A stretch of 64,000 nt of DNA. Origin: an uncultured Paracoccaceae bacterium. GTDB taxonomy: Bacteria; Pseudomonadota; Alphaproteobacteria; Rhodobacterales; Rhodobacteraceae. The stretch covers positions 7,582 to 71,581 of the forward strand of contig CALESR010000270.1 of the NCBI GenBank assembly GCA_937907485.1. The letters are read 5' to 3'. The position numbers and the translations under genes were made by a program. The notes beneath the pieces are model-generated. The model did not search any database and had not been told where the DNA came from. It saw only the letters and a list, made by a program, of their open reading frames with translations. Shown here piece by piece: positions 18,358-27,461 of the stretch; the stretch's first letter is position 1, and every line of letters starts with the position of its first letter.

Positions 18358-19358
18358 GAACAGCCTTCATCACCGGCACAGGTGGATTCATCGGCTTTCA
18401 TTTGGCCGAGCTTTTGCTGCAAGAAGGGTGGAAGGTCGCCAGCCTTGACGGCATGACCGACTATTACGATGTCCGACTCAAGGAACGTCGACTGGACATG
18501 CTGCGTCAGCATCCGAATTTCTCGTTCACGCGCGCGATGCTCGAGGACAATCCGGCAGTGCAAGCCGCCATTGCCGAGGCCAGCCCGGATGTCATCGTGC
18601 ATCTCGCAGCGCAGGCCGGGGTGCGTTATAGCCTTGAAAATCCGCGTGCCTATATTGACGCGAACATCGTCGGCACCTTCAACGTGATGGAGGCCGCGCG
18701 GGCCTTGAAGGTTGGTCACCTGCTGATGGCCTCGACCAGTTCAGCCTATGGCGCCAATACCGAGATGCCCTTTGCCGAGACGCAAAAGGCTGACACCCCC
18801 CTGACCATCTATGCCGCGACCAAGAAGGCCAACGAGGCGATGGGCCATTCCTATGCCCATATCTATGGCCTGCCGGTGACGATGTTCCGCTTCTTTACCG
18901 TCTATGGCCCTTGGGGGCGCCCCGACATGGCGCTGTTCAAGTTCACCAAGGGGATTCTGGAAGGCACGCCGATCGACATCTACAACAATGGCGACATGTG
19001 GCGCGACTTTACCTATGTCACCGATCTGGTCCGCGGCATCCGCCTGCTGATCGACGCGGTGCCGGGCGGCCCCGAGACCGCGGTCACAGGTGACAGCCTG
19101 TCGCCGGTGGCGCCCTTCCGGGTGGTGAATATCGGCAATTCGGACAAGGTGCGCCTGATGGATTTCATCGAGGCGATCGAGGACCATCTCGGCAAGACCG
19201 CGATCCGAAACTACATGCCAATGCAGACCGGCGACGTGCCCGCCACCTGGGCCGATGCCTCGATCCTGCAGCAACTGACTGGCTATCGCCCGGCAACCGA
19301 TTTTCGCGACGGGGTGGCGCGGTTCGTCGAATGGTACCGTGAGTATCACGGCGTCTGA
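18354..19358 (+). CDS. UDP-glucuronate 4-epimerase (NAD-dependent epimerase)
   Basis: A 334-residue extended SDR that interconverts UDP-glucuronate and UDP-galacturonate. The NAD motif TGTGGFIGFHLAE starts at residue 8; DGMTDYYDVRLKERRL, HLAAQAGVRYSLENP and the TVYGPWGRPDMALFKF segment are hallmarks of the GAE/Cap1J/LspL group. The catalytic site is S-T-S-S-A-Y near residue 128 and Y-A-A-T-K-K-A-N. The start is a TTG at 18354 overlapping the ugd stop. With ugd upstream, the locus can supply both GlcA and GalA to the polysaccharide. Confidence 0.85.
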   Translation: MRTAFITGTGGFIGFHLAELLLQEGWKVASLDGMTDYYDVRLKERRLDMLRQHPNFSFTRAMLEDNPAVQAAIAEASPDVIVHLAAQAGVRYSLENPRAYIDANIVGTFNVMEAARALKVGHLLMASTSSAYGANTEMPFAETQKADTPLTIYAATKKANEAMGHSYAHIYGLPVTMFRFFTVYGPWGRPDMALFKFTKGILEGTPIDIYNNGDMWRDFTYVTDLVRGIRLLIDAVPGGPETAVTGDSLSPVAPFRVVNIGNSDKVRLMDFIEAIEDHLGKTAIRNYMPMQTGDVPATWADASILQQLTGYRPATDFRDGVARFVEWYREYHGV

Positions 19359-19378
19359 ACCGGGGCAGGAGAACCGCC

Positions 19379-21289
19379 ATGTCGCAACCGACCACTGCCC
19401 ATCGCCCGGATATCGACGGGCTGCGCGCCGTCGCCGTGCTGCCGGTGATCGGCCATCACGCCGGCCTGCCCGGCGTGCCCGGCGGGTTTTTGGGCGTGGA
19501 CGTGTTTTTTGTGATCTCGGGCTTTCTGATTACGGGAATTCTGTTGGCCGATCTGCAGCGCGGGCAATTCTCGATTGCCCGGTTCTATGAACGGCGGGCG
19601 CGGCGCATCCTGCCGGCGCTGGTGCTGACGCTGCTCGCCTCGGTGCCGCTGGCGCTGGCCCTGATGCTGCCCGGCCAGTTGATCGGGTTTGGCGAGAGCC
19701 TGATTTCGGTCGTGCTGTTCCTGTCGAACCTGCATTTCTGGCGCTCGGTCAACTATTTTGCCGAAGCTGCCGAGTTGCAACCGCTGCTGCACACCTGGAG
19801 TCTGGCGGTCGAGGAGCAGTTCTATGTGCTCTTTCCGCTGCTGTTGCTGGCGCTGTGGCGGCTGGCGCGTGGTGGGTTGATCGGGGTGTTGGGCCTGCTG
19901 ATGCTGGCCGGGTTCGGCGTGTCGGTCTGGGCCTCGCATGCGATGCCGGTGGCGAATTTCTATTGGCTGCCGACGCGGGCATGGGAGTTGCTGGCCGGGG
20001 CGTTGTGCGCCGTTCTGGCGCCAAGGGTGGCGGCACTTGGGGGGGGGGGGCTTCGGTCCGTCCTCGCGGCGCTGGGGCTGGCCATGGTCGTGGGGGCGAT
20101 GATGGCGTTTGATCGCACCATGGCCCTGCCGGGGGCACTGACGCTGGTGCCGGTCGCCGGAACGGCGCTGGTGATCCTGTTCAGCCGGGCAGGGCAGGGG
20201 CTGGCCGGTCGCTTGCTCGCTTGGCGGCTGATGGTGGGGATCGGGCTTGTCAGCTACAGCGCCTATCTGTTCCACCAACCGCTCTATGCGTTTGCGCGCC
20301 TTGGCTTAGGCGACGGGGCAACGCCCGCCATTCTGGCCTTGCTGGGATTGCTGGCGCTGGGGTTTGCGGCGCTGTCCTGGCGGTTTGTCGAGCAACCTTT
20401 CCGCCGTGCCGGGGGTGGCCCGCTGCCGACGCGCGCCAGTGTTTTTGCCGCCGGGTTGGTCGCCAGCCTCGCTGTGGCGATGATCGGCGCCGGGCTGATC
20501 GCCACGCGGGGATTGGCCCATCGGTATGAGCCAAGCGACCTCGAGTTGGCGTTGTTTGATCGTCAGGAGGCGGGGGCCTATGTACGGGGTCGGTTCAACG
20601 CCGCGCGCCTGCAGCCATTTTCCGAGGATGGGCGTCTGCGGTTTCTGGTGATAGGTGATAGCTTTGCTCAGGATTTTGTCAATGTGCTGGCTGAAGGTGG
20701 GTTCAGCCAAGGGCTGAGCCTGTCCACGCATCACGTCAGCAAACAATGCGGCAACCTCTATCAGACGCCCGAGTTGGCGCAAAACGTGGCGGCCTCGGAC
20801 GCGGCGCTGTGCGAGTCCGAGGGCGGACTGGAGCGAGCCGAGTTGCTACCCTTGATCCGCGATGCCGATATCATCGTGCTGGCGAGCGACTGGCAGCCGT
20901 GGCAACTGGCGCATGTCGCCGCCACGGCCGAGCGCCTGGCGGCACTGTCATCAGCCGAGGTCTTTGTCCTGGGCCGCAAGGATTTCGGCACCGTCAACCT
21001 GCGCGACCTGATCGCCACCGATGCCGCCAGCCGCCCTGCACTGCGCAATCCGACGCGGCCAGAGCAGTTCGAGGCCGATGGAATCCTGCGCGCGACGCTG
21101 GGCGACCGGCTCATCGACATTCAGGCGGCGATCTGCGACGAGAGCCTGCGCTGCCCGTTGTTCACCCCCGAAGGCGCGCTGATTTCCTATGACGGTGGTC
21201 ATCTGACGCGGGCCGGGGCCGCGTGGGTGGCAGGCCGTCTTGCCGACCACCTGCCCACCCGCCTGACCGCTTCGCCCAGCCCGCCCTGA
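19379..21289 (+). CDS. OafA/YrhL-type acyltransferase with SGNH domain
   Basis: A 636-residue two-part protein. Residues about 5-370 form the acyltransferase-3 membrane domain with about ten membrane segments, opening with the family motif RPDIDGLRAVAVLPV and HH. Residues about 415-630 form a periplasmic SGNH domain with VIGDSF (serine) and a C-terminal D-x2-H block YDGGHLTRAG. Such proteins O-acetylate surface polysaccharides. The membrane domain is interrupted in sequence space by a run of 12 G at 20039-20050 encoding four glycines, so slippage by one base would cut the protein; an extra G leads to a stop near 20112. It follows the epimerase by 20 bp. Confidence 0.87.
   Translation: MSQPTTAHRPDIDGLRAVAVLPVIGHHAGLPGVPGGFLGVDVFFVISGFLITGILLADLQRGQFSIARFYERRARRILPALVLTLLASVPLALALMLPGQLIGFGESLISVVLFLSNLHFWRSVNYFAEAAELQPLLHTWSLAVEEQFYVLFPLLLLALWRLARGGLIGVLGLLMLAGFGVSVWASHAMPVANFYWLPTRAWELLAGALCAVLAPRVAALGGGGLRSVLAALGLAMVVGAMMAFDRTMALPGALTLVPVAGTALVILFSRAGQGLAGRLLAWRLMVGIGLVSYSAYLFHQPLYAFARLGLGDGATPAILALLGLLALGFAALSWRFVEQPFRRAGGGPLPTRASVFAAGLVASLAVAMIGAGLIATRGLAHRYEPSDLELALFDRQEAGAYVRGRFNAARLQPFSEDGRLRFLVIGDSFAQDFVNVLAEGGFSQGLSLSTHHVSKQCGNLYQTPELAQNVAASDAALCESEGGLERAELLPLIRDADIIVLASDWQPWQLAHVAATAERLAALSSAEVFVLGRKDFGTVNLRDLIATDAASRPALRNPTRPEQFEADGILRATLGDRLIDIQAAICDESLRCPLFTPEGALISYDGGHLTRAGAAWVAGRLADHLPTRLTASPSPP
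20039..20050 (+). repeat. 12-bp poly-G tract inside the acyltransferase gene
   Basis: Twelve consecutive G on the coding strand, read as four glycine codons after A-L. With the length seen here the gene is in frame. Long homopolymers in surface-modification genes are classic slipped-strand phase-variation sites, and this is by far the longest G run I noticed in the window. It may also be prone to sequencing error. Confidence 0.9.
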
Positions 21290-21330
21290 GCGGCTTGGTC
21301 CCTTTGCTGCGTTTTTACCGAGGTATTGCC

Positions 21331-22023
21331 ATGAAATTCCTTCTGCGCACCGCATTTACCGCCTTTGCGCGGCTGTCCAAACGGTTCTCGCGCGAGAACC
21401 TCTATGAATGGCTGGCCGAGGATCTGGCCACTCTGCCGCCGGGCAGCAAGGTGCTCTGCATCGGCGGTGGCGGTGCTTTGGATGCGATGATCAAGGACCA
21501 TCCGTCCACGGACGCCATTTCGATCGACATCGACCCGGATCGCAAGCCCGATCTGGTGATGGATGCAACCGCCATGACATTTGCCGACGGCACCTTTGAC
21601 GCGGTCTACATGATGGAAGTGCTGGAGCACGTCAAAGACCCGCAGGCCGCGTTGAGCGAGGTCCGGCGTGTGCTCAAGGACGGTGGGCGTTTCGTCCTCA
21701 GCACGCCCTTTGTCTTTGGCATCCACGAAGAGCCGTGGGATTTCTGGCGCTTTACCCGGCATGGGCTGGAACACCTGCTCGGGGCCTTTGAAAATCACGC
21801 GATTCGGGCGCGCAACCACTATTACCGGTCGATCATCGTGCTGTTCATGCGCTCGATCTTTTCGCCGGGCAGAAAGCGTCAATTGGTCGGCGGACTGGCC
21901 ATCGTGCTGGGGATGCCGTTCTTTCTGGTGTTGATGCTGCTCGATGTCATTTCGCCGGATGATCGCTCGACGTCAGGTTATTTCGTGACCTGCAGCAAGC
22001 CGCAAAACGGGGGGAACGCATGA
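21331..22023 (+). CDS. SAM-dependent methyltransferase with C-terminal membrane segment
   Basis: A 230-residue class I methyltransferase. The SAM site is VLCIGGGGALD (about 38-48), with an acidic loop at SIDIDPD, and MMEVLEHVKDP as the post-II motif. A hydrophobic stretch around residues 188-215 suggests membrane attachment. It probably O-methylates a sugar of the polysaccharide or a lipid-linked intermediate. ATG at 21331 follows GAGG by 8 bp; the stop overlaps the start of the next gene by ATGA. Acceptor unknown. Confidence 0.75.
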   Translation: MKFLLRTAFTAFARLSKRFSRENLYEWLAEDLATLPPGSKVLCIGGGGALDAMIKDHPSTDAISIDIDPDRKPDLVMDATAMTFADGTFDAVYMMEVLEHVKDPQAALSEVRRVLKDGGRFVLSTPFVFGIHEEPWDFWRFTRHGLEHLLGAFENHAIRARNHYYRSIIVLFMRSIFSPGRKRQLVGGLAIVLGMPFFLVLMLLDVISPDDRSTSGYFVTCSKPQNGGNA

Positions 22024-23297
22024 AAGACCACACGAACTCGACCCTCGCCGTGATCGGGCTGGGCTATGTCGGCCTGCCATTGGCGGTCGAATTCGGCCGC
22101 AAGCGGGCGGTCGTCGGATTTGACATCAATGCTCGCCGGATCGCTGACCTCGCCGCGGGCCATGACGCGACGCTGGAGGTGAATGCCGAAGAACTGGCGG
22201 CATCGCGCCATCTGCGGTTTACCGCCGACTCTGCCGATCTGGCGGCCTGTTCGATCTTCATCGTCACCGTGCCGACACCGATTGACGCCTACAAGCGCCC
22301 GGACCTGACGCCGCTGCTGCGCGCCTCCGAGACCATCGGCAAGGTGCTCAAGCGCGGCGATATCGTGATCTATGAATCCACCGTCTATCCCGGCGCCACC
22401 GAGGAAGACTGCGTGCCGGTGCTGGAACGTGTATCGGGCCTGAGATTCAACGTCGATTTCTTTGCCGGTTACAGCCCCGAACGGATCAATCCGGGCGACA
22501 AATCTCACCGGCTGCCCGATATCCGGAAGGTCACTTCGGGCTCGACCCCCGAAATTGCCGGGATCGTCGACGGCCTGTATGCCTCGATCATCACTGCCGG
22601 AACCTACCGCGCCGAATCGATCCGGGTGGCCGAGGCCGCCAAGGTGATCGAGAACACACAACGCGACCTGAACATCGCCCTGGTCAATGAACTGGCGATC
22701 ATCTTCAACCGGATGGGTATCGACACCGACGCCGTGCTCAAGGCCGCGGGCACCAAGTGGAACTTCTTGCCGTTTCGCCCCGGTCTGGTCGGCGGGCACT
22801 GTATTGGCGTCGACCCCTATTATCTGACGCACAAGGCGGCCGAGATCGGCCTGCACCCTGAGGTGATCCTTGCCGGGCGCCGGGTGAACGATACGATGGG
22901 CGTCTATGTCGCGGGCCGGATGGTCAAGGCGATGCTGCATCGCTCGATCCAGATTCGCGGCTCGCGGGTGTTGGTGATGGGGCTCACCTTCAAGGAGGAT
23001 TGCCCGGACCTGCGCAATACCCGCGTGATCGACACGATTCGTGAGCTCGAAAGCTTTGGCGTGAGCGTGGATGTGCATGATCCTTGGGCCGATGCCGCCG
23101 AGGCGTCGCACGAGTTCGGCCTGTCGTTGTGCGCGGCGCCGGAGCAGGGCGTCTATGACGGGGTGCTCGTCGCGGTGGCGCATCGGCAGTTTCGCGCAGC
23201 CGGTGTTGCTGCGATGCGCGGCCATTGCACCGCGGACGGGGTGTTGTTCGACCTCAAGAGCATCTTTGCGCCGACCGAGAGCGATCTGCGATTGTGA
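22020..23297 (+). CDS. Nucleotide-sugar dehydrogenase, TviB/WbpO type
   Basis: A 425-residue UDP-sugar 6-dehydrogenase of the UDP-HexNAc branch. Motifs are VIGLGYVGLPLAVEFG, TVPTPID, ESTVYPGATEE, FAGYSPERINPGD, AKVIENTQRDLNIALVNE and the catalytic cysteine in GGHCIGVDPYYL. This set fits UDP-GlcNAc or UDP-GalNAc dehydrogenases (TviB, WbpO) rather than UDP-glucose dehydrogenase. The locus would thus also provide an N-acetylhexosaminuronic acid. It overlaps the methyltransferase by 4 bp and is followed by a 44-bp gap before the flippase. No dedicated TviC-type epimerase is adjacent. Confidence 0.87.
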   Translation: MKDHTNSTLAVIGLGYVGLPLAVEFGRKRAVVGFDINARRIADLAAGHDATLEVNAEELAASRHLRFTADSADLAACSIFIVTVPTPIDAYKRPDLTPLLRASETIGKVLKRGDIVIYESTVYPGATEEDCVPVLERVSGLRFNVDFFAGYSPERINPGDKSHRLPDIRKVTSGSTPEIAGIVDGLYASIITAGTYRAESIRVAEAAKVIENTQRDLNIALVNELAIIFNRMGIDTDAVLKAAGTKWNFLPFRPGLVGGHCIGVDPYYLTHKAAEIGLHPEVILAGRRVNDTMGVYVAGRMVKAMLHRSIQIRGSRVLVMGLTFKEDCPDLRNTRVIDTIRELESFGVSVDVHDPWADAAEASHEFGLSLCAAPEQGVYDGVLVAVAHRQFRAAGVAAMRGHCTADGVLFDLKSIFAPTESDLRL

Positions 23298-23341
23298 CTT
23301 AGGGCGGTGGCGCGTTGCGGCACCGCGGGACGGAGTAGGGA

Positions 23342-24706
23342 ATGCTGCGACGGGTAGTCGCCGGAGTGTCCGGCGCGGGGATCAAGGGGCAGTTGCTGCG
23401 CGCCGGGGCCGGAGGGCTGGGTGTGCGGATTCTCTCGTTGTTCGCGACGCTGCTGTCGTCCGTGGTTCTGGCGCGGGTATTGGGCGATTCGGGCTATGGG
23501 CTTTATGCCTTTGCGCTGTCGGTCACCGCGCTGTTGGCGCTGCCCGTGCAGGTCGGCGTGCCGATTCTGGTGATCCGCGAGACCTCCAGCGCCGAGGCGG
23601 CGCGCGACTGGGCGGCCTTGCACAGTATCCGGACCTGGGCGCTGCGGGTGAACTGGCTGTTCGGGCTGCTGATCGTCGCGGCGGTCTTGCTGTTCGCCTG
23701 GGCCGCCGGCGAGCGCATTTCGACCTCCACCCGTCACGTCCTGTTTCTGGCGGTGGCCCTGATCCTGCCTGTCGCTCTGAGCAGCACTCTGGGCGCGACG
23801 TTGCGCGGGCTGCGCCGGGTGATGGCGGGTCTCTATCCCGGCGAGGTCGTGCGCCCCGTGCTGATAAGCGCGCTGGTGGGGGCATCGGCGTTGGTGTGGG
23901 CGGACAGCATAGGCCCCGAAACGGCGTTGCTGCTGAACCTTGCCGCAACGTTGCTGGTGCTGGGGCTTTTGATCGTGCTGGTCCGGCGTGCGCTTCCGGC
24001 CGACAGCCGCGGTGAACTGGCGCTGGCCTTCAAGACCGGGCCTTGGCTGAAATCGCTGCTTCCGCTGGCGATGATGTCGAGTCTGCATCTGGTGAACCAG
24101 AACACGGATATGGTCATGCTCGGTCTGTTCCGCGACGCGGCCGAGGTCGGCTATTACAAGATCGCGGTGTCAGGCGCGGGGTTCGTGATCTTTGGCCTGT
24201 CGGCCATCCAGGTCGTCGCCATGCCCTATGTCAGCCGCTTTTTCTCGGGTCGCGAACATGATCGGCTGCAGCGCCTCGCGGCGGCCTGCGCTGGTGCATC
24301 GACATTGCTGGCGCTGCCGGTGATCGGTATCTATCTGCTTTGGGGCCGTGAGTTGCTCGCCTTTGTCTATGGCGAGACCTTCGTTGCCTCGTGGGGGCCC
24401 CTCTTGATCCTGTCGGGAGCGCAACTGGTGAACGGGTTCTTCGGCATCGTCTGGCCGCTGCTGGTCATGACCGGCCACGAACGCGCAGGCTTTCGCGGGC
24501 TGGCGATTGCCACGGTCGTCAACGTGGGTCTGAACGCGGCGCTGATCCCGGCTTGGGGGGCCGCTGGTGCCGCCCTGGCCACCGGAATCTCGATCTTGAT
24601 CTGGAACCTGCTTTTCTGGCTGGCGGTCCGGCGATATCTGGATATCGACGGTTCAGTCCTGGGTCTGCTGCGGTGGGGCAGGGCAGGAAAGGCGCCCGGC
24701 GCATGA
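23342..24706 (+). CDS. Wzx-type oligosaccharide flippase
   Basis: A 454-residue polytopic protein with about 12 to 14 membrane segments and the layout of the polysaccharide-biosynthesis/MATE-like flippases. GAGGLGVRILSLFATLLSSVVLARVLG-like sequence at the N-terminus is typical, as is HLVNQNTDMVMLG near residue 250. It would move the undecaprenyl-linked repeat unit to the periplasm for the polymerase encoded at 29811. A GGAG lies shortly upstream of the start, and the stop overlaps the next glycosyltransferase by ATGA. Confidence 0.83.
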   Translation: MLRRVVAGVSGAGIKGQLLRAGAGGLGVRILSLFATLLSSVVLARVLGDSGYGLYAFALSVTALLALPVQVGVPILVIRETSSAEAARDWAALHSIRTWALRVNWLFGLLIVAAVLLFAWAAGERISTSTRHVLFLAVALILPVALSSTLGATLRGLRRVMAGLYPGEVVRPVLISALVGASALVWADSIGPETALLLNLAATLLVLGLLIVLVRRALPADSRGELALAFKTGPWLKSLLPLAMMSSLHLVNQNTDMVMLGLFRDAAEVGYYKIAVSGAGFVIFGLSAIQVVAMPYVSRFFSGREHDRLQRLAAACAGASTLLALPVIGIYLLWGRELLAFVYGETFVASWGPLLILSGAQLVNGFFGIVWPLLVMTGHERAGFRGLAIATVVNVGLNAALIPAWGAAGAALATGISILIWNLLFWLAVRRYLDIDGSVLGLLRWGRAGKAPGA

Positions 24707-25731
24707 ACCTTGCAGATTTGAAAGAGACGCTCGTGCAACGACCCGCCATTTCAGTCACCATGGCCGCCTATAATGTCGCGCCCTATGTGGCGGCCTGTCT
24801 GGATAGTCTGCTCGCGCAGGACTGGCCGGATTTCGAGCTGATCATCGTCGACGACGCCTCTAGCGATGGGACACGAGAGATTCTCAGCGACTATGCGGCG
24901 CGCGATGGGCGCATCCGCCTGTTCCTGCAGACGAAAAACATGGGGCTAGCGGTCGCGCGCAATCTGGGCATCGCCGAGGCACGCGGTGACTGGGTGACCT
25001 TCCTTGACGCCGATGACCTATACAGCCCGCAGATGTTGCGGGTCGCGATCGAAACCGGGCGGGCGCGGGGCGCCGAGATGGTGCTGTGGGACTATGTGGT
25101 GTTCACGGACGAGGATGAGATTGCCCGAAAGCGAGCCGAGCCATCGCCGATGGCCTATCTCGACCCCAAAGACCGCAAGGCGCTGCTGGATCGCCCCGCC
25201 TTTGCCTGGACGCGGTTGGTGCGCCGCGATGCCCTGACGCGGCTGCAGATCGCGTTTGCGCGGGGTCTGACCTATCAGGACGTCCCTGTGCATTGGGCCT
25301 TGGTCACGCAACTCGACACCATTGCGCTGGTGCCGCAGCGTCTCGCCTATTACCGCCAGCAACCGCAGGCAACCACGGCGGGCAAGGGTCTGAAGCGGGC
25401 TGATTATTTCACCGTCCTCGATCTGGTCGAGGCCTATCTGGTCGAAAACGGTCTCTTCGAGACCTTTGCCGATACCTTGACCGGGCGTCAGTTGAATGCC
25501 TGGCATGGCGTGCATGACGTGATTGCGCCTGAGCATCGCGCGCAGGTCGAGGCGATGATCGAGCAGCGGTTCACCGACCGGCATCGCGCCTATCTGCGGG
25601 CGGGCAAACCCCTGCGTTGGCAGGCGCGGGCGTTTTACCGGGCCCTCGAGGGCAACCGGTTTGCCGGCTGGGCGCTGTCCGCGCGGTCGATGCTCCGGTC
25701 GCTGTACCGCCGATTTGCGAGACGAGGTTGA
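24703..25731 (+). CDS. GT2-family glycosyltransferase
   Basis: A 342-residue GT-A enzyme. The N-terminal domain has ISVTMAAYNVAPYV, IIVDDASSDGT (first DD) and the metal-binding FLDADDLY, all standard for family 2. The C-terminal part is basic and may bind membranes. The ATG at 24703 overlaps the flippase stop; much longer in-frame upstream sequence lies inside the flippase gene and is not coding. Sugar and linkage cannot be told. Confidence 0.87.
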   Translation: MNLADLKETLVQRPAISVTMAAYNVAPYVAACLDSLLAQDWPDFELIIVDDASSDGTREILSDYAARDGRIRLFLQTKNMGLAVARNLGIAEARGDWVTFLDADDLYSPQMLRVAIETGRARGAEMVLWDYVVFTDEDEIARKRAEPSPMAYLDPKDRKALLDRPAFAWTRLVRRDALTRLQIAFARGLTYQDVPVHWALVTQLDTIALVPQRLAYYRQQPQATTAGKGLKRADYFTVLDLVEAYLVENGLFETFADTLTGRQLNAWHGVHDVIAPEHRAQVEAMIEQRFTDRHRAYLRAGKPLRWQARAFYRALEGNRFAGWALSARSMLRSLYRRFARRG

Positions 25732-25732
25732 C

Positions 25733-26686
25733 ATGGAAATTCGCGACACCTCCCTGATTTCGCGGCTCAAGCGCGCTTTGGTGACCTGGAAGAACTCCAA
25801 CGCCTTTGGCAAGCTGATGTGGCTTGAAACGCTGCGGCTTCGCGCCGCGTGGAACCTCGCGCGGTATTCGGATCGCGATGCCATCATCAAGCTCTATCGC
25901 GATTACAGCGGGCGGGTGCCTGATCTGGAAAACCCGGTCCGGTTCAGCGAGAAACTGCAGTGGCTGAAACTGAACAACCGGGACCCGCTGCAGACGGTCC
26001 TGGCCGACAAGCATGCGGTCCGGGCCTATCTGATTGAGCGCGGCTTTGGCGATTTGCTCTGCCGCCAACTCGCCCGCATCGAGGATGCACGCGCCGTCGA
26101 TTTCGAGGCACTGCCGGAGCGGTTTGTCATCAAGGCGGCCCATGCCAGCGGCTGGAATCTGATCGTGGCCGACAAGGCGCGACTGGACCGGAAACAAGCG
26201 CGCCGATTGATGGCTGCGTGGCTACGGCAGGGGATCTTCTGGAACGGGCGCGAATGGCCTTATCGCGACATGCCGCACCGGCTGGTGATTGAAGAGTACC
26301 TGTCTGACGCCAGCGGTGGGCTGCGCGACTACAAATTCTATTGCTTCAACGGTGAGCCGCGTTTTGTTCAAGCCAACTCCGGGCGGCTGTCGCAAGAGCA
26401 TGCGCAGAACTTCTACAGCCTCGATTGGCAGATCCTGCCCTTTGGCAAGGACCTCGCGCCGCGTCCCGATATCGAGATCCCCCGACCGCCCGCGTTGCAG
26501 CGCATGATCGATATCGCCCGTGCGCTTTCGGTCGGCCACCCGTATATCAGGGTTGATCTCTATGATCTGGACGGCCGGGTGGTTTTTGGAGAACTGACCT
26601 TCTACCCGGCAAGCGGACTGCCGGATTTCATCCCCGATGAACAGGATTTCGTCTGCGGCGAGATGCTTGTTCTACCCAATGCCTGA
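25733..26686 (+). CDS. TupA-like ATP-grasp protein
   Basis: A 317-residue protein of the TupA-like ATP-grasp family. The start NPVRFSEKLQWLKL, ADKHAVRAYL, FVIKAAHASGWNLIVAD and LIIEEYL-like LVIEEYLSD, DYKFYCFNGEP and VRVDLYDLDGRVVFGELTFYP are all characteristic; the last carries acidic metal-binding residues. TupA is linked to teichuronopeptide synthesis in Bacillus, where an amino acid is joined to a uronic-acid polymer. With ugd and the epimerase upstream, an amino-acid amide on a uronic acid of this polysaccharide is a reasonable inference. It starts 1 bp after the GT2 stop. Confidence 0.8.
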   Translation: MEIRDTSLISRLKRALVTWKNSNAFGKLMWLETLRLRAAWNLARYSDRDAIIKLYRDYSGRVPDLENPVRFSEKLQWLKLNNRDPLQTVLADKHAVRAYLIERGFGDLLCRQLARIEDARAVDFEALPERFVIKAAHASGWNLIVADKARLDRKQARRLMAAWLRQGIFWNGREWPYRDMPHRLVIEEYLSDASGGLRDYKFYCFNGEPRFVQANSGRLSQEHAQNFYSLDWQILPFGKDLAPRPDIEIPRPPALQRMIDIARALSVGHPYIRVDLYDLDGRVVFGELTFYPASGLPDFIPDEQDFVCGEMLVLPNA

Positions 26687-26696
26687 GGACTATTTC

Positions 26697-27461
26697 ATGA
26701 CGCAAGACTTGCAAGCGGCCCAGCAGGTTCAGGAAAGCTGGTATTCCTTTCCCTATCACTATGTCACCGCCCTGCCGCCCCGGTTCGGCGTGGCGCGCGT
26801 TTATGACTGGCACCTGAACTATGCCTCTGCGGTGACATTTCTGCTGGACCAGATCGCCGCCGATGCCTCGCACGACAAGATCATCGACATCGGCTGCGGC
26901 GACGGGCGCCTGACCCATGAACTGGCCAAGCGTTTTCCCGCTGCGCGCCTGACCGGCATCGATTATTCGCAACAGGCGATCCGGCTGGCCTCGGCGCTGA
27001 ACGCCGGCGGGGCGATGAGGTTCGAGGCGCGCGATCTGATCGAAGCCCCCTTTGACGGTGACAACGATGTTGCCGTCCTGATGGAGGTCTATGAGCATAT
27101 CGAGCCCGCCAAGGCCGATACCTTTCTACGTGGGGTGCGCGACACCCTGCGGCCCGGTGGTGTGCTGCATCTGACGGTGCCCCATCGCAACCTGCCACTG
27201 GCGCCGCACCATTTCCGCCATTTCGACTCGAACGTGCTGGGCAGCGAAGTCTCGCGCTATTTCGACGTCGAGGTCATCAAGCCCTTCGAGCGCCTGTCGG
27301 CCAAGCGCAAATGGCTGAACCGGCTGCTGATCAACCGGTTCTTCGTGCTGAATCACCAAGGGGCGCTGAATGCCGTTTTCCGCAACTACATGAACACAAT
27401 GTTCCACTGCGAGCGCGAGGACCAATGCCAACGTCTCTATCTCAAGGCCATCCGCCGCTGA
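26697..27461 (+). CDS. SAM-dependent methyltransferase
   Basis: A 254-residue class I methyltransferase. The SAM-binding motif is IIDIGCGDGRLTHEL near residues 61-75, followed by TGIDYSQQAI, and the late motif LMEVYEHIEP. The N-terminal QESWYSFPYHYVTALPP segment is typical of methyltransferases in polysaccharide loci. It is soluble and cytoplasmic. The start at 26697 follows GAGG by about 9 bp; its 3' end overlaps the next gene by 37 bp, so translation is coupled. Acceptor unknown. Confidence 0.8.
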   Translation: MTQDLQAAQQVQESWYSFPYHYVTALPPRFGVARVYDWHLNYASAVTFLLDQIAADASHDKIIDIGCGDGRLTHELAKRFPAARLTGIDYSQQAIRLASALNAGGAMRFEARDLIEAPFDGDNDVAVLMEVYEHIEPAKADTFLRGVRDTLRPGGVLHLTVPHRNLPLAPHHFRHFDSNVLGSEVSRYFDVEVIKPFERLSAKRKWLNRLLINRFFVLNHQGALNAVFRNYMNTMFHCEREDQCQRLYLKAIRR

